Source: Symbiodinium kawagutii (lineage: Eukaryota > Sar > Dinophyceae > Suessiales > Symbiodiniaceae). Taken from it: DNA of 64,000 nt. Positions 56,411 through 64,000 of this stretch are shown here, in pieces. The DNA is taken from contig VSDK01018725.1 in NCBI GenBank assembly GCA_009767595.1, forward strand, positions 43,616-107,615, read 5' to 3'. The position numbers were made by a program, and so were the translations under genes. Each line of letters begins with the position of its first letter. Positions within the stretch are counted from its first letter, which is position 1. Under the pieces are notes generated by a model that saw only the letters and a list, made by a program, of their open reading frames with translations, had not been told where the DNA came from and did no database searches.

Positions 56411-56586
56411 GTAATGTCAGTTTTGTTTTTACCCAGTGGCTTTGCTAGCCCCATGCCTCCCTTTGCGGTCGCACGCAGCTGATGCCCCGGCTGGGCAGAT
56501 GTGGGAACCAGGTGGGTAGGTTCAGCCATGTTTTTTTTTTCAGAAAAGAAGCAATCAAAGTCATAAAAAAAATCCATTTAGGCGAG

Positions 56587-56709
56587 GTTTCCAGGAGAGA
56601 GAGAAGTGGAAACCTTGTGCAACAGCTGAACTGGTTTTTCCCTTCAATACCCCAGTTGCCTTTTACATCTGGAGGTGGGCATTGGAGCTTCGCAGCTGCC
56701 TACCTATGA
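56587..56709 (+). CDS. Probable terminal exon
   Basis: After GGTTTCCAG the frame reads RERSGNLVQQLNWFFPSIPQ then LPFTSGGGHWSFAAAYL and a TGA. A short poly-T tract and AG lie shortly upstream near 56530-56545. It follows the 56272-56410 exon by about 180 bases and may be the end of that gene. No family recognised. Confidence 0.35.
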   Translation, partial: VSRRERSGNLVQQLNWFFPSIPQLPFTSGGGHWSFAAAYL

Positions 56710-56950
56710 CTTTGGAGGTCATCCTTCCACGTTTGCAGCTTCGATCCGGTTCGTTTGTCAGCCCTTGTGCGGATCAACTGCTTCATCTGATGGGATATCA
56801 CTTGAACTAGGATTCCCTGGGTTCTGATTGCCATTCTCAACCAGTTGAATACTAGTTGAGGGATAGCTAGACTAGACTCGTACTATACATGCAGCTGGAA
56901 GAAATGACGTGGAACACATGTCATGGAGCATTGATGGTTTCTGCTGCAAG

Positions 56951-57138
56951 ACGGCTCTTTCCGCGCACACGCCAAGTTCCAAGTTGGCACAAGTGACACA
57001 ATCTCAGTGGATCTACGCAACCAAGCTTTTGGTTTCAACCGTGAAACGTATGGCATTCCTTGGGTGTCAGTGCAACAAATGGCAGCTATGGTTCAAAATC
57101 CCAATCGGTGTATACTATTGGCTATTGGTATACCCTGA
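56951..57138 (+). CDS. Exon-like frame directly upstream of gene 1
   Basis: After CTGCTGCAAG an open frame without a start codon encodes GSFRAHAKFQVGTSDTISVD, then RNQAFGFNRETYGIPWVSVQ and a Met/Gln-rich tail, ending at TGA 57136-57138. Alternation of charged and hydrophobic residues and the lack of low complexity argue for real coding. It is likely the last exon of the gene whose other pieces lie at 55665-56712, with a gap of only 38 bases to the gene 1 ATG. A donor AATCG|GTGTAT inside it is an alternative end. No family recognised. Confidence 0.45.
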
Positions 57139-57168
57139 TCAAATTAATAAAGTTACTCCTTGGGCTTA

Positions 57169-57179
57169 CCGTAGCCATG
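57169..57179 (+). promoter_or_regulatory. Predicted trans-splice acceptor / spliced-leader-like remnant at gene 1 start
   Basis: The ten bases CCGTAGCCAT match the first ten bases of the dinoflagellate spliced leader (CCGTAGCCATTTTGGCTCAAG without the first variable base), and the gene 1 ATG begins inside them. The TAG also gives an AG acceptor two bases before the ATG. Either a trans-splice site or a chance match; ten bases alone is weak. Confidence 0.3.
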
Positions 57180-58056
57180 TCGACCCGCGATGATGATGAT
57201 TGTGAGCTGGATCCGAAGACCTTTGCTGCACTTCTCGAAGGTGATCCTCTCATAAGACAGCGCCTGCGGTTCCGGGAGGAAGGTCAATTGCTTCGATGGC
57301 CCAAGTGCAAAACTACCGGGGTGGAAACACTTGCCATCGTCATGCCAAGCATTGCTTTGAACACCAGGGCTCTGAAATTGCTGGCTCAATATTGGTGTCC
57401 AAAGAACAAGGTTGCCAAATCACCGGGTATTCAGTGGTTGAGAAAACAGGCCGGGCCAAAACCAAAATGGCAAACAACAAACAATTTGGAGCAGGAATCA
57501 TGATTGAATTTGACTTATTGTTTGGGAATGCCATGCCTCATTCAAAACAATTATTGGGTAACTTGTGGATTGAGACATCGATCGAATATGATTGGTCATC
57601 GTAGATGCTATTAATTATCAATTCTTTGGGTCTTTGGGTGTTCAAAGCGTTTTCATTGATGAACTTTCATCCAGGTCTACTTGCTCAGGGCCGCATGCAA
57701 GTTCCCAGTCAACAATGCCATGGTCCAAAAAGATGCTTGGGGTCTCAAGAAGTTGTTCACCTACGGGTGCAGGAAGGCAGGCTTCAAAGGTGACAAAAGC
57801 CCTGTTCGCCGGGACACTTGGTATATAATTAAAAAAATGTTTGCATGCATCATCATGCATTGTTTGAGCTTTAGGTTAAATGCCTAAATGGGCATGCAAA
57901 TATAAACATGTTCCTGTCAAATTTGTTTAGAAATTGATTCCGCCAAATTGTTGGGTCTTGGAACCTCCTAGGACCCTGTGGTGAACGAATTCTATGACGA
58001 GCTCTTTAAGCATTGGCGTCTCAAATCAGCTCATGCTTCTAATCAAGTGGTGACCT

Positions 58057-58087
<31 letters not shown>

Positions 58088-60648
58088 AGGAGAAGGATTG
58101 GATGATATCTTCGAGGTAAAGGCTGAGGTGCTGAACGACCAAGAATATGATACTCCTTCGGATGATCCGTACCTGTGTGATGATTTGTCGCCAGCTGTTG
58201 AAGTGTTGGTTGAGGAGTCATCTACAGGTGATAAGAAGGTTGAGCACGACGGTCAGCATGAAGGTGAGGTTGCAAACCAGGAGGTCAAGGAAACCAAAGT
58301 TGAGGAGCAGGAGCAAGAAGAGGCTCCAGGAGGCAAGCAGGAAGATGAGCATCCCTCCGCACCAGCGCACCCAAAGCCGGAGGCAACTTCAACACAGTTG
58401 CAGGAAACTGGTGGGTCTATCCCCCAACCCCCAAATGCTGCACTGACTTCAGAAAGCAAAGACTGCATTGACATCCAGAAAAGGATTGCACTTTTGCGGT
58501 TCCTTGCATTGCACTTTAATGTTGCAAAAACATTGTGTTGTCAGTACTTGGTTTTGTTAAAGGACAAACTAATATATACAGGGTTGGCAAAAAATCAAAT
58601 ACACACCTAACCCTTGGCTCTTCATCTTTGCCAAGGCGTGAGCTTGCCATCCGACAAGCAGCATCAGCTGGGAATGTTGATCAGGTCAGCACCTTGCCCT
58701 ATGATGGAACCCAGGCAGCGGTGGAATGGCAGGCTGAGAATGCTGAGGGAGCGGGGTCAATCTCAGGGAGTCCGCCTTCCGCCAAAATTTGTCGGTCTTT
58801 GGCCCGTGACTTTAGCAAAGCCAACCTGGGTGATCATGTGGAAGGACAGGTTTTTGATATAATAAAATGTTGAATGTGTTTGTAATGTTTGAGGTGGTTT
58901 AAGCTGTTGGGTTTCTGATTGTTCACAGGAAACATGATAGAAACAACATATGACATTTTTACAAACGCATCACTGCAGGAGTTGAGCAGGATCCCTATGG
59001 TTTTCTTGAGCTTGACCCACAACATCCTGATGATGATGACCAGGCTGTTGTGGCTACACCTTCGGCAAACGAACCCAATGAGACCAGCATGACCCAGAAG
59101 AAGGTAGAAGCTGATGCCCCTGATGCCGGAGAACCCAATGAGCCCAGGAAGAGTTTGGACACGTGCAGTGCTCAAGAAGCTACTGAATCACCCAGGGTCA
59201 TTGATGAGACAACGGCCCCTGCTGAAGAACCCCTCTTTGATTCCCTTGTAGAGCCCGATGAAGAAAACAACATCAGGGGTTCACCTGGAGAAGCCCGTGA
59301 AGAACCCCCTGAAGTTGAGGTTGTTGAGAATAGCCCCAATCACAAACAAGGTGACATTGAGGAACAAGGAGACAAAGGATCACCTGAGGAACAAGTGGAG
59401 GGCAACTGCGAAACAGATGTTGGGGGAACCAACCAACCTCCACCCAAACGGATGAAAGCGGAACATCAACAAGTTGAAGTAGTCCCCGAACCTGAGGACA
59501 ATGATGACCCCCCGCTCCTTACGCGAGTGGAGCAGTGGACGCAAAAGCCAGTAGCAACTCCTAAAGGCAAAGCCAAAGCAAAGGCAAAAAGCAAAGCACA
59601 TGCAAAGGCCAAGGGTAAGCCTGGCAAGGCAACCGCAAAGGCAAAGGCAAAGGCAAAGGCAGCGGCATCCAGGAAGAGAAAAGCACACGCACCTGATGAG
59701 ACCGTGGAAGTTGTGGCATCAGACGATGAGGAGCAAGCAAAAGGCAACGCAACTGAGGCACCATCAAAGAAACGGGCACGCAAAGCAGCACCTGCAGGTG
59801 CAAACAAGAGACCCAAAACGAGAGCAGGAGGCAAGAAGACCGAGGAAGCACCATCCAGCACGGGCGATGCAACAGACACTTCCAAGACAAAGGAGGACCC
59901 TCCCATCAAGTACAAGCCAGTGACTTCTGAGGGAAAGCATGACATCAAGCAAGCCTACCAATGGGACGAACCAACAGGCAGTGATACTCTGAATGAGCCA
60001 GTGCCTTCGAAGCCATCAAGTGATCCGCGCCCTGATGCAGAGGAGAATGAACATGCAGAGGACAATGAAGACGCAGAGGAGAATGAAGACGCAGAGGGCA
60101 ATGAAGACGCAGAGGAGAATCTAGACACAGAGGATAATCCTAAGGAGGAGGTTCATGTGGTATCATTTGCCCGTCGCCCGCTGCCCAAAACACTGCAGGC
60201 ACAAAAGAGATGGTATGCTATCAGGGACACGTACCAGAAATATCTGGCTCCTAAGATTGATCAAGATCATTTTCGTTTTCCCCACTCTAGCTGCCAGGCA
60301 GGGTGCAGCCAAACTAACTTGGAGGGGAAAGAGCTACTGGGAACTTACAGCCGGTTAGCTATCGCGTGGTCATTTTCCACAATAGCATTATACCCAATGT
60401 TATAATAATGCTTAGCCACCTAGAATGTTCAAGTCCTCAAGCGCCAATTGCCCTGACGGGTTTCCGCCTCGATCCTCCGTCAGGTGGAATGGTGGGAGTG
60501 GTGCATGGACATCCTGCAGGAGCAGAAGGACGAGGAGCCTGAGGATTACACGAGCCTCATCTTTGATCAGGTTATCCCTTTCATGAAGGACAATGGCCTG
60601 ATTGTGGAAGATGACAGCAATTCTGACCTAGACGCGCTATTTGACTGA
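57177..60648 (+). CDS. Gene 1 of the right-end module: acidic, Lys/Ala-rich dinoflagellate protein, six predicted exons
   Basis: Predicted exons: 57177-57304, 57689-57812, 57972-58483, 58636-58844, 58979-60297, 60484-60648. Together they keep one frame to a TGA and give about 818 residues. The N-terminus begins MSTRDDDDCELDPKTF. Exon 2 carries KFPVNNAMVQKDAWGLKK, exon 3 opens DPVVNEFYDELFKHW followed by an Asp run and Glu-rich sequence. Exon 5 is low complexity: Pro/Glu-rich, then Lys/Ala repeats near 59560-59700, then EDAEENEDAE repeats near 60050-60130, then a conserved-looking SFARRPLPKTLQAQKRWYAI segment. Exon 6 encodes VEWWEWCMDILQEQ and ends DSNSDLDALFD. I recognise the conserved ends from an abundant unannotated dinoflagellate family, but know no function. 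Introns 2, 3 and 4 need GA donors and intron 5 a GC donor; the first intron is the least certain, since two frames stay open after 57245. The protein looks nuclear and disordered, by inference from charge only. Confidence 0.7.
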
Positions 60649-60849
60649 TCTGGTTTCCATGTGCGAAAAGCCTTGGGTTTGACACAGGACAGTTTCAATC
60701 ATCACACATTTTGATTGCAGCGAAAATATGCCATTAATAAGTTATGCATGCATGCATGCATGTGTACTCTTCCAGGTAATTCAAAGAATACTGTTTGCAA
60801 TCAAAAATAATTTTGGTATACATGATACGGATCTATTGGAAATGTCCAG

Positions 60850-61041
60850 TGTGTGTTTGTGGGGGGCAATCCTTTTGTAGATGCTTACGCAGCATCTTGT
60901 GGATATTTCAACTGCGACGCAGCTAGAATGCTGCCTAATTTCCTCAAGGGGTATGATCTAATTAAAGAACAAACGGCCGACTCGATGCATTTGTCAATGC
61001 GTTCTGATTGGCCACGTGCCGCACTGGCAATCTCTTGCTGA
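60850..61041 (+). CDS. Exon-like open frame between gene 1 and gene 2
   Basis: An open frame after TCCAG reads VFVGGNPFVDAYAASCGYFN and continues through MLPNFLKGYDLIKEQ to a TGA. Composition is coding-like, with balanced hydrophobic and polar residues and GC-richer codons than the flanks. It starts about 200 bases after the gene 1 stop, so it could be an alternative terminal exon, part of a small intervening gene, or a remnant. No family recognised. Confidence 0.3.
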   Translation, partial: CVFVGGNPFVDAYAASCGYFNCDAARMLPNFLKGYDLIKEQTADSMHLSMRSDWPRAALAISC

Positions 61042-61267
61042 TGGTGCGAAAAGAACGTTGTGTGTGATGCTGGGGATTGACATGTGAGACTTCCAACCGA
61101 TATAACTGACTAGTTCAAGTAACGCTCTAATTTGAGAATCGAACCTTGTAGCATCCAAGAGAAAATGTCAACGCTCCATAATCTAAGATAGCTACCCAGC
61201 CCATCATATTATAGCAGCTATACAATGTTCATAAGCTACCCAGCCCATCTGCGCATTGGCCAGGTCC

Positions 61268-61396
61268 ATGCCTGCTGGAATTCCACGCGGCTGCCTGAAC
61301 CTGGCGAAGTTTGGCGTGTTCACGTCAACCGCTGCAGGTGACAATGGCTGGTTTGGCGGGATCACTGGGAGGTTCCGTGTGTTGAAAGCATTCTAG
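61268..61396 (+). CDS. Small exon-like ORF upstream of gene 2
   Basis: A 42-codon frame starts MPAGIPRGCLNLAKFGVFTS and ends ITGRFRVLKAF before TAG. It stays open upstream of the ATG through ICALARS, so the ATG may be internal to an exon. A possible CAG|GTGACA donor lies inside it. Glycine and aromatic content look protein-like. It may belong with the 60850-61041 frame; no function recognised. Confidence 0.3.
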   Translation: MPAGIPRGCLNLAKFGVFTSTAAGDNGWFGGITGRFRVLKAF

Positions 61397-61639
61397 GAAT
61401 GAGCGGACTGTTCGCGGCTCAGGTTATGAACATGTTATTGGAATAATGGTGCATGTTACCGGAAACATGCTATGTATGCACATGGCAGCTTTGGGCTAAA
61501 GCTCTTGACAGCACACATCAAGCACAGCATGATTTTCCTAGATGCGTAACTTGATTCAACCAATCCAAAATGTGCACATCTCACCATCGCTTAATACAAA
61601 TCGCACACATGCATGTGTTTGAAAGTACTGGGCCCACAG

Positions 61640-61655
61640 TAAGTGTTCAGCCATG
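61640..61655 (+). promoter_or_regulatory. Predicted trans-splice acceptor at gene 2 start
   Basis: GTGTTCAG|CC precedes the ATG of gene 2. The spacing (AG, then CC, then ATG) is identical to that of gene 1, which suggests that both messages receive a spliced leader directly before the start codon. No strong pyrimidine tract is seen. Confidence 0.3.
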
Positions 61656-63633
61656 AGCCCTTCTCAGTTTGATCTTTTGATCAAACGCATGATTGTGCTG
61701 GGGGCTCCCAAAGATCCTTGGCATGCAGCGTGGGGTTTCAACCAAACGGTCTTTCCACCTTGGCATGCAAGGAGAGCACAAAAGTTATATAGATGTATTG
61801 AACAAATGTTTGCCACTCTAGCTAAGTCCGGATTGTCAACCAAGGTGGTGGTTTTTCTGACGCTCCTGGTCTGGTGGTTGGATATCCCAAAGTGTGAAGA
61901 ATCCCCATACCAAGTTCTAGAATACTTTGCCGGAGTTGGACGAGTAGCTTCGGTGGGAACTGCTGCTGGCTACAAGTCGGCAGCTGTGGACGTCGATTAT
62001 GGGAAGGACTGTCGTGTGGGAAGCCGGCCGCCCATGGACATCAACTCCAATGCAGGTATGGTGTTTCCAGTTTGCATTAAAAGGCAATTGATATAATATA
62101 TATGATATCATCAAAAACCTTATAAGCATATAGCCCCTAAAGGTTTGTCGATGTATTATACTGATCAAGTGAGAAACTCTGAGATTGGAGGAGCGTCCAA
62201 CATGTTCGACCTATAGTTCATCATGACTGTTCCCTCTCGACCTTGGCCTCGGTCCTAAGGCTATGCCTACACCTTGTGCTATGTTCTGAATGGGAGAACG
62301 CAGCAGCCTTTCTGGCCATAGTGTGTAGCAGTTGGGTGCCAGTTAACAGAGGAAGCACCGGCCGTTCCATCGTCACCCCATTGGGTGATGAAAACTATGT
62401 CTCGGTACGTAAAGCAAACAAAATGGTTTCAAGGACCTGAGTTGAAACCTTGTGTTCAATAATATTGTTGATGTTTGTATTCATTAATAACGGTGATGGT
62501 GTCTTAGTCCCAGTGTCTGAGATAATCATTGGTTCTTTGATGATTATTTTTGACTGGTCTCATGCTACATGCTAATGGAGCGCGACGACCCTGCAGAAGC
62601 ATCATCATCATCATGATCGTTTACTTGACTGGTTCGTTCTTCTTCATAGAGAATCCGGGCAATTCCCTGATCGCATTACATCCTCGTTGGGTATGGTTCC
62701 TGGAACGTCTGCAGCAGCATGGGGTGCTTGTGCCTGGGAGGAAAGATTATATAACCACTTTCTTCTTTAATGTTGAGCTCGATAGACTTCCATATTAGGT
62801 CGCACTATACAACTGAATGATTCGCTGTCATACGGGGTATCCCTGGAATTGGTTGATGATCCGTGGAAACAAAGACAATTTGCTAATTGGCTAGGACTCA
62901 TAGATTGAGGGGAACTTGCTGTTTCTACATCAAATGATTGGTCCAGCTGAGATCCATAAAGTGGCTTTCTGGATGCGCAAGTTTGGGAGCTTATCGTGGA
63001 AGAGAACATGGCTTTGGGCGAACACCGCACGCATATCTATACTTGACAAAGGGCCTCTAACAAGTGCGGAGAAAGCATCCAGTACACCTACTACCACCAA
63101 GTACCAGGACAAAGCTGGGAAAACCAAATTCAAGGGGAATGCCACTCTGAAGGGCTCGCAGAAACTTGTCGGAATTGATTATATATTTTTTATTTTCTAC
63201 AAATAATTTGTTGATGGTCAATTTTTGTTGTTCGATACGAGTGGTCATTGTTCATTTAGTTCTGGAACTGTTCAGGACCTATACGTGGAAATATGCTACG
63301 AACCTCATCCACTTGTTCCAAACTCTTCGTCGGGATGCTCGTGACAACACAACGCCTTTTCCGGTGCAGGCAACAGTTTTGTATGATTAGAATCACTTTT
63401 AAATTGTGTTTCAATGGGGAAGCCGTTAGTTTCAATTAGGAACACCGAGCTGCCCTGACGTGCAGGTTCCTACAACTTCGGCACGGGACCTCTTTGCTGC
63501 GATGGACTTTGGGGAAGAGAGCTGTCTTTGGGAGCAAGAATCTGACCTTAGGGATGTTATTAGATACTTAAGGGGTTCGAAAAAATTACGAATCCCTCCT
63601 GAGTGGAGACCAGTGCTGCCAACTGCCATTTGA
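61653..63633 (+). CDS. Gene 2 of the right-end module: methyltransferase-like dinoflagellate protein, six predicted exons
   Basis: Predicted exons: 61653-62055, 62217-62433, 62597-62729, 62952-63160, 63276-63369, 63466-63633. They sum to 1224 bases, giving 407 residues and a TGA stop. Residues 90-97 read EYFAGVGR and 113-117 DVDYG, which resemble motif I and the following acidic turn of class I S-adenosylmethionine-dependent methyltransferases. Exon 2 has AIVCSSWVPVNRGSTGR, exon 3 FFFIENPGNSLIALHPRW, exon 4 VAFWMRKFGSLSWKRTWLW, and exon 6 RDVIRYLRGSKKLRIPPEW. This block order is shared by a large unannotated dinoflagellate protein family that I recognise from memory. The Cys-Ser-Ser-Trp and Glu-Asn-Pro blocks sit where cytosine-C5 methyltransferases carry Pro-Cys and Glu-Asn-Val; that parallel is inference. 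Start chosen because CAG|CC precedes the ATG and an in-frame TGA lies 33 bases upstream. Donors are GT, GA, GT, GA and GC. The exon 3/4 junction is the weakest. Confidence 0.75.
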
Positions 63634-63642
63634 TAATATGCC

Positions 63643-63828
63643 ATGTCCTTTAAATTAAATACCACATATGATACAGTAAATCAATATTCACACATGTTTA
63701 AAACCATGTTCCGTGACGCAGCTGCTGGGGGTTGGCGCCTGCGTACCGCTCACCGCACTGGAGAGCTTAGCATGCCACGAAGCATGCCAAATCCAATCGA
63801 TCGATCACTCCTGGGAAAAGAGATGTGA
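63643..63828 (+). CDS. Possible exon just downstream of gene 2
   Basis: An open frame begins ten bases after the gene 2 stop and reads FRDAAAGGWRLRTAHRTGEL before ending LLGKEM and TGA. The second half is coding-like, the first half (NTTYDTVNQYSHMF) less so. It might be the first visible exon of a further tandem gene or 3' untranslated sequence. Confidence 0.2.
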   Translation: MSFKLNTTYDTVNQYSHMFKTMFRDAAAGGWRLRTAHRTGELSMPRSMPNPIDRSLLGKEM

Positions 63829-64000
63829 TGCGCATATTAAACACATGCATGTGCAGGTATGACATGTATATGCAGCGGTCATATTAGAAACAAACTGCTC
63901 ATGAATTTTCCATTGGGCAGCCCGTAATGAACAGAGTTTCAACTTCGAGGGTGATTAAACCGGGGTATCCTGTTCTAGGATCCTAAATGACGCTGGCGAT

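Noticed and set aside
62365..62440. GTACGT donor at 62405 as the end of gene 2 exon 2
   Set aside because: It would remove VRKANKMVSR, which fits the family pattern, and no phase-0 acceptor matches downstream.

Overview
This window looks like nuclear DNA of a dinoflagellate (Symbiodiniaceae/Suessiales-like). The evidence is a long low-GC, exon-poor landscape crowded with microsatellites, degenerate tandem arrays and short terminal-inverted-repeat (TIR) elements; TTTAGGG-type telomere-like repeats; small GC-richer exon islands with AG|G splice contexts; and, at the right end, two multi-exon genes whose reading frames can only be joined if many introns begin with GA or GC rather than GT. The proteins of these two genes also match, from memory, a family that is abundant and unannotated in dinoflagellate gene sets. 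No bacterial operon, rRNA, tRNA or CRISPR array is visible.

Layout. From 1 to about 28 kb the DNA is mostly repeats: AT microsatellites, a CCAA/TCAA array at 15.5 kb, an assembly gap of N flanked by trinucleotide repeats at 16.9-17.1 kb, interstitial telomere-like repeats at 18.25 kb, a GCGTAAGC-rich inverted-repeat element at 21.1-21.4 kb, and a 1.1 kb array of about 35 bp at 22.8-23.9 kb with a relative at 27.9-28.6 kb. Isolated exon-like islands lie at 14.26, 23.94, 24.9-27.4 and 28.59 kb. From 28 to 40 kb more exon-like islands alternate with TIR elements. From 40.04 to 41.70 kb there is a striking 15-bp tandem array, followed at once by a 40-bp array. From 42 to 55 kb the same TIR families recur with a few exon candidates (44.36, 47.72, 49.45, 53.93 kb). 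From 55.66 kb to the end the plus strand is densely coding.

Four recurrent short element families were recognised by eye: A (TIR starting GGTTTCTCAAAATAGGGGTA, about 105 bp), B (TIR CTGGTTGGTGGTTT, about 105 bp), C (TIR ATGGCTGTGGGTCAA, about 120 bp) and D (TIR AAGGTGGGCCCCC, 100-210 bp). Family D begins exactly at plausible exon ends in several copies, so it resembles an introner.

The two right-hand genes form a head-to-tail module. Gene 1 (57177-60648) encodes a long acidic and Lys/Ala-rich, largely disordered protein with short conserved ends. Gene 2 (61653-63633) encodes a protein of about 407 residues with a methyltransferase-like motif order (EYFAGVGR, VCSSWV, IENPGNS). Both start codons sit two bases after an AG, as expected for spliced-leader trans-splicing. 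The function of the pair is not known to me; it is the best candidate here for an undescribed system. Exon boundaries were set by hand from frame continuity and remain predictions.
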